Positions 15,812 through 24,479 of a stretch of 64,000 bases of DNA are shown here, piece after piece (within the stretch, counting starts at the first letter, position 1; the number at the start of each line of letters is the position of its first letter). The notes under the pieces were generated by a model. The model was not told the origin of the DNA. It searched no databases and saw nothing but the letters and a program-made list of their open reading frames with translations. The translations under genes and the position numbers were made by a program. Location of the stretch: NCBI GenBank assembly GCA_017465565.1, contig JAFTWA010000008.1, positions 1-64,000 on the forward strand, given 5' to 3'. The DNA is from Tyzzerella sp. (GTDB taxonomy: Bacteria > Bacillota > Clostridia > Lachnospirales > Lachnospiraceae).

Positions 15812-16009
15812 ATGCCAAAATTAAAAACAAATAGAGCAGCTGCAAAGCGCTTCAAAAAAACAGCTACAGGTCAACTTAAAAGAAATAAAGCTTACAAAAG
15901 CCATATCTTAACTAAGAAATCTACAAAGAGAAAAAGAAATCTTAGACATGCAACTATTACAGATGCAACAAATGTAAAGAACATGAAGAAAGTATTACCA
16001 TACTTATAA
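15812..16009 (+). CDS. rpmI: 50S ribosomal protein L35
   Basis: 65-residue basic protein with the L35 signature [20 protein letters not shown] and [17 protein letters not shown] small component of the large ribosomal subunit. AAGGAGG precedes the ATG; it lies 33 bp after infC and 36 bp before rplT, the conserved order. Confidence 0.97.
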   Translation: MPKLKTNRAAAKRFKKTATGQLKRNKAYKSHILTKKSTKRKRNLRHATITDATNVKNMKKVLPYL

Positions 16010-16045
16010 GATTTGGAATAGTAAAATAAGGAGGATTAGAAGGAC

Positions 16046-16399
16046 ATGGCAAGAATTAAAGGCGGAATGAACGCTAGAAAAAAACACAATAGAACATTAA
16101 AGCTCGCTAAAGGTTATAGAGGAGCTAGATCAAAACAATACAGAGTTGCAAAACAATCAGTTATGAGAGCTTTAACATCTGCATACGCTGGTAGAAAACA
16201 ACGTAAACGTCAAATGAGACAATTATGGATCGCCCGTATCAATGCAGCAGCAAGAATGAACGGTTTATCATACAGCAAAATGATGCACGGCTTAAAAGTA
16301 GCTGGTGTAGAAATCAACAGAAAAATCTTAGCTGACATGGCAGTTAACGATGCGGTAGGGTTCGCAACATTAGCAGAAGTAGCAAAAGCTAACATCTAA
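16046..16399 (+). CDS. rplT: 50S ribosomal protein L20
   Basis: 117-residue basic protein with the L20 signature [30 protein letters not shown] and [24 protein letters not shown]. It binds 23S rRNA early in assembly and, in Firmicutes, represses its operon by binding the infC leader, which fits the structured leader seen upstream. GGAGG is present before the start. A terminator follows at once. Confidence 0.97.
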   Translation: MARIKGGMNARKKHNRTLKLAKGYRGARSKQYRVAKQSVMRALTSAYAGRKQRKRQMRQLWIARINAAARMNGLSYSKMMHGLKVAGVEINRKILADMAVNDAVGFATLAEVAKANI

Positions 16400-16408
16400 T
16401 TATGACCA

Positions 16409-16442
16409 TAAGCCCTGGTTCATAACTAGGGCTTAAATTTTT
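16409..16442 (+). terminator. intrinsic terminator after rplT
   Basis: Stem TAAGCCCTGGTT (16409-16420) / AACTAGGGCTTA (16424-16435) with one G-U pair and a tight 3-nt loop, then AA and seven T. Confidence 0.9.
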
Positions 16443-16453
16443 TTAAAAAAGTG

Positions 16454-16482
16454 TTGACAAACAATGACAGGCTAGATATAAT
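16454..16482 (+). promoter_or_regulatory. consensus promoter of the tRNA pair
   Basis: TTGACA (16454-16459), 17-bp spacer, TATAAT (16477-16482): perfect match to the housekeeping consensus, as expected for stable RNA genes. Confidence 0.9.
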
Positions 16483-16514
16483 AACAAATGTGCTCAACGA
16501 GAGCAGGTAAATAA

Positions 16515-16589
16515 CGGGGTGTGGCTCAGCTTGGCTAGAGCGCCTGGTTTGGGACCAGGAGGTCGCAGGTTCGAATCCTGTCACCCCGA
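16515..16589 (+). tRNA. tRNA-Pro (UGG)
   Basis: Acceptor arms CGGGGTG/CACCCCG, D-arm GGCTCAGCTTGG, anticodon stem CCTGG/CCAGG around loop TTTGGGA (anticodon TGG), T-arm GCAGGTTCGAATCCTGT and discriminator A. CCA is not encoded. Confidence 0.95.
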
Positions 16590-16610
16590 CTTAACGGAAA
16601 TATCCGTTAT

Positions 16611-16695
16611 GCAGGAGTGTCGGAACTGGCAGACGAGCAAGACTAAGGATCTTGTAGCAGATTTTGCTGTGTGGGTTCAAGTCCCATCTCCTGCA
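16611..16695 (+). tRNA. tRNA-Leu (AAG)
   Basis: Class II tRNA: acceptor arms GCAGGAG/CTCCTGC, D-arm with GGAACTGGCAGAC, anticodon stem CAAGA/TCTTG around loop CTAAGGA (anticodon AAG), a long variable arm (GCAGATTTTGCTG) and T-arm TGGGTTCAAGTCCCA. The A34 anticodon is uncommon among bacterial leucine tRNAs. Cotranscribed with tRNA-Pro. Confidence 0.92.
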
Positions 16696-16700
16696 TGAAG

Positions 16701-16743
16701 AAGAGAACCCAGATAACACAATGTTATCTGGGTTCTCTTTTTC
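16701..16743 (+). terminator. intrinsic terminator after the tRNA pair
   Basis: Perfect 18-bp stem (16701-16718 / 16722-16739) with a 3-nt loop, followed by a T run. Very strong hairpin. Confidence 0.93.
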
Positions 16744-16788
16744 GTGCAGGAGAGACTCCTAAAAATTCCTTTTTTAACCAGTGGTTTA

Positions 16789-16817
16789 TTCCATAAGATG
16801 AACAATTGTAGTATAAT
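16789..16817 (+). promoter_or_regulatory. candidate promoter of the dgt-dnaG-rpoD operon
   Basis: TATAAT at 16812-16817 with a weak -35 TTCCAT at 16789-16794 (17-bp spacer). It lies about 60 bp upstream of the dgt start. Confidence 0.45.
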
Positions 16818-16875
16818 ATGAAGATGACATATAAAAGCCTGCATTAATTATCTGTGATTGTATAGGAGGGATACT

Positions 16876-17883
16876 ATGACAATTCGAGAACAATTGGAAT
16901 TACGTGAGATGGAATATTTGAGTCCTTATGCTACACATAGTAAGGATTCTTTGGGAAGAGAACGGAAAGAAGAAGAGTGTGACCTGCGTCCAGTATTTCA
17001 GAGGGACAGAGATAGAATTTTACATAGTAAATCGTTTCGAAGACTAAAGCAAAAGACACAGGTATTTTTATTGCCGAAGGGCGACCATTATAGAACGAGA
17101 CTTACACATACATTGGAAGTGTCACAGAATGCGAGAACGATTGCAAAAGCACTTCGCCTCAACGAAGATTTGGTAGAAGCAATCAGTCTTGGGCATGACC
17201 TTGGACATACGCCGTTCGGTCACGCGGGGGAAAGAGGTTTGGCTGAAATTTGTCCGCTGGGCTTCAAGCATAACGAACAAAGCGTGCGTGTTGTTAAATA
17301 TATTGAAAAGCAGGGCAGAGGGTTAAATCTGACAAAAGAAGTAATTGATGGCATTCTGACACATCAGACGGCAGGAGAACCACTTACATTGGAAGGTCAG
17401 ATTGTGCGCCTGTCAGATAAGATAGCATATGTGAATCACGATGTGGATGACGCAATCCGTGGAGGTATTCTTTCAGAAGCAGACATTCCGCCGAAATTCA
17501 GAAGAGTACTGGGGAGTTCTACTAAGGCGAGACTCAATACGATTACGCATGATGTTATTGTGAATAGCATGGACCAGCCAAAGATTCAGATGTCAGAGGA
17601 AGTGGCGGATGCCATGAAGGGGCTGCGGAAATTTATGTTTGAGAATGTGTATCGCAATCCGGTTGCGAAACGCGAAGAGAATAAGGCAGTCCAGATGGTT
17701 CAGAAATTATATGAATACTATTCAAAACATTTCGATATGATTCCAGATGAATTCTTACAGCTTATGGAGCTGCATGGAGACAGCAAGGAGCAGATTGTCT
17801 GTGATTATATTGCTGGTATGACGGATAATTATGCTGTAAAAATTTTCCAGGAAATTTTTATTCCGGAATCTTGGAAAATTTAA
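16876..17883 (+). CDS. dgt: deoxyguanosinetriphosphate triphosphohydrolase-like HD protein
   Basis: Start set at ATG 16876 (MTIREQLE) just after AGGAGGG; the upstream TTG at 16858 precedes the ribosome-binding site. The 335-residue protein carries the HD-domain metal site: H78 in RLTHTLEV, H107-D108 in LGHDLGHTPFGH, with the later conserved Asp in LSDKIAYVNHDVDDA. The family splits dNTPs to deoxynucleoside and triphosphate. The size matches the short Firmicute type. Immediately upstream of dnaG, the order conserved in many Clostridia, so it belongs to the macromolecular-synthesis operon. Confidence 0.9.
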   Translation: MTIREQLELREMEYLSPYATHSKDSLGRERKEEECDLRPVFQRDRDRILHSKSFRRLKQKTQVFLLPKGDHYRTRLTHTLEVSQNARTIAKALRLNEDLVEAISLGHDLGHTPFGHAGERGLAEICPLGFKHNEQSVRVVKYIEKQGRGLNLTKEVIDGILTHQTAGEPLTLEGQIVRLSDKIAYVNHDVDDAIRGGILSEADIPPKFRRVLGSSTKARLNTITHDVIVNSMDQPKIQMSEEVADAMKGLRKFMFENVYRNPVAKREENKAVQMVQKLYEYYSKHFDMIPDEFLQLMELHGDSKEQIVCDYIAGMTDNYAVKIFQEIFIPESWKI

Positions 17884-17947
17884 AGGAAATCGAAAACATT
17901 TGTCGAATAATATAAAGGCAGGGAAATATATTCAGAAGGAGGAGAAC

Positions 17948-19723
17948 ATGTACTTTTCAGAAGAGTTAATAGAAGAAATAAGACTAAAAAATGATATTGT
18001 AGATGTGATTTCTGGATATGTGAAGCTGCAGAAGAAGGGCAGTTCCTATTTTGGGTTATGTCCATTTCATAATGAAAAGTCACCATCGTTCTCGGTAAGC
18101 CGTTCAAAGCAAATGTATTATTGCTTCGGATGCGGTGCCGGAGGCAATGTGATTACTTTTGTTATGGAATATGAAAATTATTCGTTCGTGGAAGCAGTGA
18201 AAATGCTGGCCGAGCGTGCAGGGGTTGAGATTCCAGAGGTTGAGTATTCCAAGGAAGCAAAAGAGAGAGCAGACCTGAAAGCGACACTTTTGGAAGTGAA
18301 TAAGCTTGCGGCAAAGTATTTCTATGCCCAGTTAAAAACAGAACAAGGGAAGTTTGCGCACTCGTATTTGACAAGGCGTGGACTAAGCGAAGAGACAATC
18401 ACTGCTTTTGGACTTGGTTATTCCAACAAATACAGTGATGATTTGTATAAATATTTGAAACTTAAGGGTTATAAGGATGATATTCTTGCAAAGGCTGGTT
18501 TAATCAGTATAAACGAGAAAAATGGCGTATACGATAAATTTTGGAATCGGGTGATGTTTCCAATTATGGATGCGAATAGCCGGGTGATTGGGTTTGGCGG
18601 CAGAGTCATGGGCGATGGCGAACCGAAGTATTTAAATTCACCAGAGACGGAAGTGTTCGATAAGAGCCGGAATCTGTATGGACTGAACCGTGCGAGAACA
18701 TCGAGAAAAAGCTATTTTCTGATTTGTGAAGGATATATGGATGTGATTGCGCTTCATCAGGCGGGATTTACGAATGCAGTTGCATCTCTTGGAACAGCGC
18801 TTACCACAGGACATGCTTCTCTTATCAAACGTTACGTAAATGAAGTTTATTTGACCTACGACAGCGATGAAGCGGGCACGAAGGCAGCACTGCGTGCAAT
18901 TCCGATTCTTAAGGAAGCAGGGGTTACTGCGAAGATTATTCGTATGGAGCCATATAAAGACCCGGATGAGTTTATTAAGAATCTCGGCGCGGAGGCTTTT
19001 GAAGAGCGGATAAATAAGGCGAGAAACGGTTTCTTGTTCTCTCTTGAGATTCTGGAGCGCGATTATGATATGAATTCTCCGGAAGGAAAGACAGACTTCA
19101 TGAAGGAAACTGCAAAACGTCTCACACAGTTTGAAGAAGAAATTGAACGCAATAATTATATAGAAGCAGTTGCGGAGAAATACCGGGTGGGTTATGAAAA
19201 TCTGCGGAAGCTGGTAGCAAAGACGGCGATTAATACGGGGCTTGCGAAACCGGTAGAACGGCCAAAACAGGCAGCGGGACGTGAGCGGAGCAAGGAAGAT
19301 GGCAATCTGCAGTCGCAGAAGATTTTACTTACTTGGCTGATTGAAAGTGAAAAGCTTTTTGGACAAATCAAGAAGTATATCACACCGAATGATTTTACAA
19401 AGGAATTATATAGAACTGTTGCGGAGCTTCTGTATGAGCAGTACGAATCGGGACAGTTAAACCCAGCGAAGGTGATGAACCATTTTACAGATGAAGAGGA
19501 ACATCGGGAGGTTGCTTCTTTGTTCCATACAAGAATTCAGAGGCTGGATACAAAGGCAGAGCAGGAAAAGGCGCTTAAGGAAACGATTATCCGTGTTAAG
19601 AACCACAGTGTGAATGAGGCGACGAAAAACCTGGACCCAACAGACATTTTAGGATTACAGCGATTAATGGAAGCAAAAAGATCCTTACAGGACTTACCGA
19701 GACTGCATATTTCTATTGATTGA
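17948..19723 (+). CDS. dnaG: DNA primase
   Basis: Start set at ATG 17948 (MYFSEELIEEI), preceded by AAGGAGGAG. 591-residue primase: an N-terminal zinc-binding CHC2 domain (CPFHNEKSPSF ... YYCFGCGAGG, about residues 40-68), a catalytic core with TOPRIM (FLICEGYMDVIALHQAG and LTYDSDEAG; the Glu and the DxD-type Asp residues are present), and a C-terminal helicase-binding region. It makes RNA primers at the replication fork with DnaB. Between dgt and rpoD, as in the classical operon. Confidence 0.96.
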   Translation: MYFSEELIEEIRLKNDIVDVISGYVKLQKKGSSYFGLCPFHNEKSPSFSVSRSKQMYYCFGCGAGGNVITFVMEYENYSFVEAVKMLAERAGVEIPEVEYSKEAKERADLKATLLEVNKLAAKYFYAQLKTEQGKFAHSYLTRRGLSEETITAFGLGYSNKYSDDLYKYLKLKGYKDDILAKAGLISINEKNGVYDKFWNRVMFPIMDANSRVIGFGGRVMGDGEPKYLNSPETEVFDKSRNLYGLNRARTSRKSYFLICEGYMDVIALHQAGFTNAVASLGTALTTGHASLIKRYVNEVYLTYDSDEAGTKAALRAIPILKEAGVTAKIIRMEPYKDPDEFIKNLGAEAFEERINKARNGFLFSLEILERDYDMNSPEGKTDFMKETAKRLTQFEEEIERNNYIEAVAEKYRVGYENLRKLVAKTAINTGLAKPVERPKQAAGRERSKEDGNLQSQKILLTWLIESEKLFGQIKKYITPNDFTKELYRTVAELLYEQYESGQLNPAKVMNHFTDEEEHREVASLFHTRIQRLDTKAEQEKALKETIIRVKNHSVNEATKNLDPTDILGLQRLMEAKRSLQDLPRLHISID

Positions 19724-19760
19724 GGATAAAATATAAACAAGTTATGGAGGATGGCACTAC

Positions 19761-20879
19761 ATGGAAGAACAAGCTATTAAATTTGAGGAAAAATTGAAAA
19801 ATCTGGTTGCAGCAGGGAAGAAGAAGAAAAATACGCTCGAAATCCAGGAAATCAATGAAGCTTTCTCAGACATGGAGCTAGAAGCAGAACAAATGGATAA
19901 GATTTATGAGTATTTGGAAGCTCATAATGTTGACGTACTCAGAATTACGGCAGAAACAGAAGCGTTGCATGATGATGACGTAGAAATTCTTTTGACAGAA
20001 GAAGACGAAGTGGATATGGAAAAAATCGACTTATCTGTTCCAGATGGAATCAGCATCGAAGACCCAGTTCGTATGTATCTGAAAGAAATTGGTAAGGTAC
20101 CTCTTCTTACTGCTGACGAAGAAATTGACCTTGCAAGACGTATGTCAGAAGGCGATGAGGATGCGAAGAAGAGACTTGCGGAAGCAAACCTACGTCTCGT
20201 TGTTAGCATCGCAAAGCGCTATGTGGGGCGTGGAATGTTGTTCCTTGATTTGATTCAGGAAGGTAATCTTGGTCTTATCAAAGCGGTAGAAAAATTTGAT
20301 TACCAGAAAGGTTTCAAATTCAGTACTTACGCAACATGGTGGATTCGCCAGGCAATCACAAGAGCGATTGCTGACCAGGCAAGAACAATTCGTATTCCAG
20401 TACACATGGTGGAAACAATCAACAAATTAATCCGTGTATCAAGACAATTGTTACAGGAATTAGGACGTGAACCAATGCCAGAAGAAATCGCTGAGGAATT
20501 GGACATGCCTGTAGAACGTGTCCGTGAAATCTTAAAGATTTCCCAGGAACCTGTTTCTCTGGAAACACCAATCGGTGAAGAAGAGGACAGCCACTTAGGT
20601 GACTTTATTCAGGATGATAATGTTCCTGTACCAGCAGAGGCTGCAGCAGCTACATTATTAAAAGAACAATTAGATGAAGTTCTGGATACATTGACAGACA
20701 GAGAACAGAAAGTACTTCGCCTTCGTTTTGGTATGAATGATGGACGAGCCCGTACATTGGAAGAGGTTGGTAAAGAATTTGATGTTACCCGTGAACGTAT
20801 TCGTCAAATTGAAGCAAAAGCGCTTCGTAAGCTTCGTCATCCAAGCAGAAGCCGTAAGCTTAGAGACTATTTAGACTAG
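19761..20879 (+). CDS. rpoD: RNA polymerase primary sigma factor
   Basis: 372-residue primary sigma factor of the SigA type: an acidic N-terminal region 1.1-like segment, region 1.2 ([22 protein letters not shown]), region 2 with [48 protein letters not shown], region 3, and region 4.2 helix-turn-helix ([23 protein letters not shown]). The length is that of Firmicute SigA. GGAGG precedes the ATG. It directs RNA polymerase to housekeeping promoters such as the TTGACA/TATAAT pairs seen in this window. Confidence 0.97.
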   Translation: MEEQAIKFEEKLKNLVAAGKKKKNTLEIQEINEAFSDMELEAEQMDKIYEYLEAHNVDVLRITAETEALHDDDVEILLTEEDEVDMEKIDLSVPDGISIEDPVRMYLKEIGKVPLLTADEEIDLARRMSEGDEDAKKRLAEANLRLVVSIAKRYVGRGMLFLDLIQEGNLGLIKAVEKFDYQKGFKFSTYATWWIRQAITRAIADQARTIRIPVHMVETINKLIRVSRQLLQELGREPMPEEIAEELDMPVERVREILKISQEPVSLETPIGEEEDSHLGDFIQDDNVPVPAEAAAATLLKEQLDEVLDTLTDREQKVLRLRFGMNDGRARTLEEVGKEFDVTRERIRQIEAKALRKLRHPSRSRKLRDYLD

Positions 20880-20886
20880 GTGTATT

Positions 20887-21582
20887 ATGGAATTATCGAA
20901 GAGACTTAAGGCTGTTGCAGACCTTGTGAGCGAAGGTCGTGTAGTAGCTGATGTGGGAACAGACCACGGATATATTCCGATATATTTATTAGAAACAAAG
21001 AAATGCCGGAAGGCATTCGCAATGGATGTGAACGCCGGGCCGCTTGAGAGAGCAAAAGAGCATATCACAGCATATGGATTAAGTGATGCGATTGAGACCA
21101 GATTATCAGATGGTGTCACAGCACTGAGTGCGGGTGAATGTGACTGCGTGGTGATTGCTGGAATGGGCGGTGCACTTACCATTAAGATTATGGAAGAAGG
21201 AAAATCCATATTTCAGAATCTGAAAGAGTTTGTGCTGCAGCCACAATCGGAGCTTTCAAAGGTGCGTCAGTATCTGTGTGAGAACGGATATGTCGTAATT
21301 GCAGAGGATATGGTGCTTGAGGATGGAAAATTTTATCCGATGATGAAAGTGACAAATGGCAGGAGCCCGGAATACAATACTATAGAGCTTCGCTATGGGA
21401 AGTATTTGCTGGAACAGAAGCATCCAGTGCTGAAAGAATTTTTAAAGAAAGAAGTGCAGGTGAAGGGACTGATTATGCAGAATTTAGATGCGCAATCTGG
21501 AGCGCACATCGAAGCGCGTAAAGCAGAACTTAGCCGCGAACTAGCTGAGGTGAAAGAGGCAATATGCTTTGTAGAGAGATAA
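20887..21582 (+). CDS. trmK: tRNA (adenine(22)-N1)-methyltransferase
   Basis: 231-residue class I SAM methyltransferase of the TrmK/YqfN type: the SAM motif VVADVGTDHGYIPI (about 18-31), acidic AMDVNAGPLERA, and the family motif VIAGMGGALTIKIMEEG, followed by LQPQSELSKVRQYL and a C-terminal coiled coil. It methylates N1 of A22 in tRNA. Seven bp after rpoD, and its end overlaps the next gene by 19 bp, so it is translationally coupled. The rpoD-trmK-nif3 order is standard in Firmicutes. Confidence 0.93.
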   Translation: MELSKRLKAVADLVSEGRVVADVGTDHGYIPIYLLETKKCRKAFAMDVNAGPLERAKEHITAYGLSDAIETRLSDGVTALSAGECDCVVIAGMGGALTIKIMEEGKSIFQNLKEFVLQPQSELSKVRQYLCENGYVVIAEDMVLEDGKFYPMMKVTNGRSPEYNTIELRYGKYLLEQKHPVLKEFLKKEVQVKGLIMQNLDAQSGAHIEARKAELSRELAEVKEAICFVER

Positions 21583-22340
21583 TTGGTGTAATTGAACATA
21601 CATATCCAAAGCAGGCAGCCTTAGAGTGGGATAATGTTGGACTATTAGTTGGCCGCACGGAGAAAGAAGTTAATAAAATCTATGTGGCGCTAGACCCAAC
21701 CGATGAAGTGATTGATGAAGCAATTCAGAGGAAGGCTGATATGATTGTGACTCATCATCCGCTGATTTTCTCACCACTTAAGAAGATTACAGATGAGCAT
21801 TTTATTGGAAATCGTGTTGTAAAACTATTACAGCACGATATTTCCTATTATGCAATGCATACCAATTATGATGTGCTTGGTATGGCAGAGCTCTCTGGTG
21901 TAATTATGGGGCTGGATGATACAGAAGTATTGGATATGACCGACATGGAGCAGTTAAAGGGAATTGGACGTGTCGGTGAACTTACCAATGAAATGACTTT
22001 GAAAGAATGCTGTGAACTTGTAAAAGAGAAGTTCCATCTGGATACAGTCAAAGTATTTGGCGATATTAATAGGAAAGTAAAACGTGTAGCAATTTCTCCG
22101 GGATCTGGAAAGAGCATGATAAAGTCTGCCATCCAAAAAAAGGTGGACGTATTAATCACTGGAGATATCGATCATCATGTTGGCATTGATGCAGTAGCGC
22201 AGGAGCTCGCAATTATCGATGCAGGACATTATGGACTGGAGCACATTTTTATAGAAGATATGGCTGGATATTTGCTAAAGAATATAGATGGTGTTCTGGT
22301 TGAAACGGCAAAGATTTCTCATCCATTTCAAGTGATTTAG
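21564..22340 (+). CDS. Nif3-like dinuclear metal centre hexameric protein
   Basis: 258-residue YqfO/Nif3 (DUF34) family protein: WDNVGLLVGR near the N-terminus, metal-ligand motifs VTHHPLIF and AMHTNYD, then KVKRVAISPGSGKSM, TGDIDHH and the C-terminal DAGHYGLEH with the last metal ligands. The family forms toroidal hexamers with a two-metal site; its true substrate is not settled, with GTP cyclohydrolase-like or NIF3 hydrolase roles proposed. It lacks the PII-like insertion found in longer members. Start codon lies inside the end of trmK. Confidence 0.92.
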   Translation: MLCREIIGVIEHTYPKQAALEWDNVGLLVGRTEKEVNKIYVALDPTDEVIDEAIQRKADMIVTHHPLIFSPLKKITDEHFIGNRVVKLLQHDISYYAMHTNYDVLGMAELSGVIMGLDDTEVLDMTDMEQLKGIGRVGELTNEMTLKECCELVKEKFHLDTVKVFGDINRKVKRVAISPGSGKSMIKSAIQKKVDVLITGDIDHHVGIDAVAQELAIIDAGHYGLEHIFIEDMAGYLLKNIDGVLVETAKISHPFQVI

Positions 22341-22392
22341 TGTTTTAAGTAACTGAATAAAGAAGTGATTCAATAAAGAAAAGAGGGATGTC

Positions 22393-24060
22393 ATGGATAA
22401 AGCAAAATATAGGGTAGAGGTTTTGGGAGAAATTCGTGAGTATGAAGAAGGAACCTGTTTTGAAGTGATTGCAAGGGATTTTCAAGATAAGTATGAACAT
22501 CAGATTCTGCTTGGATGTGAAAATGCAAAGCTCTTTGAACTCCGAAAAACATTGCATGCAGACTGCAGCCTGCGATTTATTACAGCAGGTGATGCAGTGG
22601 GCAATAAGACTTATAAGAGAAGTATGTGCCTGATGCTTGTAAAGGCAATTCATGATATCTGTGGACATGAAAAGAAGTGTAAGGTGCGTATCGATTTCTC
22701 GGTAAGCAAGGGTTTTTATTGTACAGTCGACAGTGATTTGGAAATGAATCAGGAATTTCTTGACCGTGTGAGGGCAAGAATGCTGGAAATGGTCGCAGAA
22801 AAGATGCCAATTAAGAAGAGAACAGTTCACACAGATGAAGCGATTGCGCTGTTCCGCAAGCATGGCATGCATGATAAGGAGCGTCTATTTCAATACCGTC
22901 GCGTATCAAGGGTAAATCTCTATAGCATGAATGAGTTTGAAGACTATTACTATGGCTACATGGTGCCGGATGCATCTTATTTGCCTTATTTTGAACTGTA
23001 TTTGTATGATGAAGGATTTGTAATCCAGATGCCAGAACATACGGCTCCAACTGTTGTGCCGCCATTTAAGCCATATCATAAACTATTCCAGGTTTTGAAG
23101 GAATCTACAAAATGGGGCGATATGCTTGGTATTGAAACGGTTGCAGACCTGAATGAAGAAATTACGAAAGGTAATATTCAGGAGACCATTTTAGTGCAGG
23201 AAGCGTTGCAGGAGAAGAAGATTGGAGATATCGCAAGAACGATTGCAGACAGACCAGATGTGAAGTTCATCCTGATTGCTGGGCCATCTTCATCAGGCAA
23301 AACAACATTTTCACACCGATTGTCTATCCAGCTTCGTGCCCATGGCATGATTCCACATCCAATTGCAGTGGATAATTATTTTGTGAATCGCGAGGATACA
23401 CCAAAGGATAAAGATGGTAATTATAACTTTGAATGTCTGGAAGCAATTGATGTAAAACAATTTAACCAGGATTTGACGGATTTGTTAGAGGGTAAGGAAA
23501 TTCAGCTTCCAACCTTTAATTTTAAAACAGGAAGACGTGAGTACAATGGTCAGACAAAGAAGCTTGGGGAGCATGATGTGCTTGTAATCGAAGGGATTCA
23601 TTGCCTGAATGATAAGCTCACTTATCAACTTCCAAAAGAAAATAAATTTAAAATCTATATTAGTGCTTTGACACAGCTCAATGTAGATGAGCACAACCGC
23701 ATTCCAACAACAGATGGACGTTTGCTTCGCCGTATGGTGCGCGATGCCAGAACGAGGGGAACAAATGCGAGACAGACCATTGCAATGTGGCCATCGGTCA
23801 GAAGAGGAGAAGAAGAAAACATTTTCCCATATCAGGATGAGGCAGATGTAATGTTTAACTCAGCGTTGATTTACGAATTGGCAGTGCTGAAGCAGTATGC
23901 AGAACCGGTACTTTTCGGAATTGATAAGGATTGTGAGGAGTATATAGAGGCGAAGAGACTCTTGAAGTTTTTAGATTACTTCGTGGGAATCGGAAGTGAA
24001 CATGTGCCAGCGAATTCATTGCTAAAGGAATTTATTGGTGGCGGATGCTTCCATATATAG
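22393..24060 (+). CDS. nucleoside kinase (uridine kinase-like, TGS-type N-terminus)
   Basis: 555-residue protein with an N-terminal half resembling the TGS/second additional domain of threonyl-tRNA synthetase (HGMHDKERLFQYRRVSRVNLY) and a C-terminal P-loop kinase domain: Walker A GPSSSGKTTF (near residues 297-306), FNFKTGRREYNG, VLVIEGIHCLN and the LLRRMVRDARTRGTNARQT lid region of uridine kinases. Phosphorylation of a nucleoside such as uridine or cytidine is likely; the substrate of this fused class is not defined by sequence. Own ribosome-binding site and a 52-bp gap after the Nif3-like gene; a terminator ends the operon here. Confidence 0.87.
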   Translation: MDKAKYRVEVLGEIREYEEGTCFEVIARDFQDKYEHQILLGCENAKLFELRKTLHADCSLRFITAGDAVGNKTYKRSMCLMLVKAIHDICGHEKKCKVRIDFSVSKGFYCTVDSDLEMNQEFLDRVRARMLEMVAEKMPIKKRTVHTDEAIALFRKHGMHDKERLFQYRRVSRVNLYSMNEFEDYYYGYMVPDASYLPYFELYLYDEGFVIQMPEHTAPTVVPPFKPYHKLFQVLKESTKWGDMLGIETVADLNEEITKGNIQETILVQEALQEKKIGDIARTIADRPDVKFILIAGPSSSGKTTFSHRLSIQLRAHGMIPHPIAVDNYFVNREDTPKDKDGNYNFECLEAIDVKQFNQDLTDLLEGKEIQLPTFNFKTGRREYNGQTKKLGEHDVLVIEGIHCLNDKLTYQLPKENKFKIYISALTQLNVDEHNRIPTTDGRLLRRMVRDARTRGTNARQTIAMWPSVRRGEEENIFPYQDEADVMFNSALIYELAVLKQYAEPVLFGIDKDCEEYIEAKRLLKFLDYFVGIGSEHVPANSLLKEFIGGGCFHI

Positions 24061-24103
24061 GAGCACAAAAAGAATAAATAGAAAACATATTACAAACTGT
24101 AAT

Positions 24104-24136
24104 AACGGGTTTGACAAAAGTCAGACCCGTTTTTTG
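24104..24136 (+). terminator. intrinsic terminator after the nucleoside kinase
   Basis: Stem AACGGGTTTGAC (24104-24115) / GTCAGACCCGTT (24120-24131) with one G-U pair, loop AAAA, then a T run. Confidence 0.9.
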
Positions 24137-24362
24137 TTGCATTCGTGTGATTTGCAATTCTACTTGGTCTAATTATTCTCGGCAGTTCGTCATGATTCCA
24201 AGTACTTTTAATTTATTAATCAATTTTACAAGGGAGGAGTTTGCCTATGATTTTTCGTTGATTTGTTGGCAGCAAATGTTTCCAAATATAAAGAAATGTA
24301 GATATAAAGGAAAGGGGATCGTAGTTCGGTACCCTTTTTTATGTGTGAGTTTGCAGGCAATT
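24137..24362. other. non-coding stretch with a second weak terminator-like hairpin
   Basis: No credible gene. GGGAGGAG at about 24232 precedes only a four-codon frame (ATG ATT TTT CGT TGA, about 24247-24261). A stem GGGGATCG (24314-24321) / CGGTACCC (24327-24334) with one mismatch and a T run (24335-24340) looks like a weak terminator, as if a short transcript or gene relic ended here. Confidence 0.35.
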
Positions 24363-24376
24363 GTTGATTTTCTTAA
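24363..24376 (+). promoter_or_regulatory. operator candidate 1, GTTGATTTTCTTAA
   Basis: 14-bp element identical to that at 27004-27017 and one base different from 26889-26902. It begins 35 bp upstream of the -35 box of the ROK/SIS operon, the same offset as in front of the giant operon. Position suits an AraC-type activator. Confidence 0.6.
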
Positions 24377-24397
24377 TTTTATCCAACATTATTGAAA

Positions 24398-24427
24398 TTT
24401 ACATAGGATTTTCTAGATTGCTATAAT
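24398..24427 (+). promoter_or_regulatory. promoter of the ROK kinase/SIS isomerase operon
   Basis: TTTACA (24398-24403), 18-bp spacer, TATAAT (24422-24427); start near 24434, about 46 nt before the ROK start codon. Confidence 0.7.
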
Positions 24428-24479
24428 AAGTGTAGTAACACATATATTGGAGCTAAATAGATTTCTTGGAGGAATATGG

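Noticed and set aside
24111-24395. Open frame of 94 codons downstream of the nucleoside kinase
   Set aside because: It begins inside the terminator stem, has no ribosome-binding site, is rich in Cys, Phe and Ile with no domain pattern, and runs through a second hairpin and the candidate operator.
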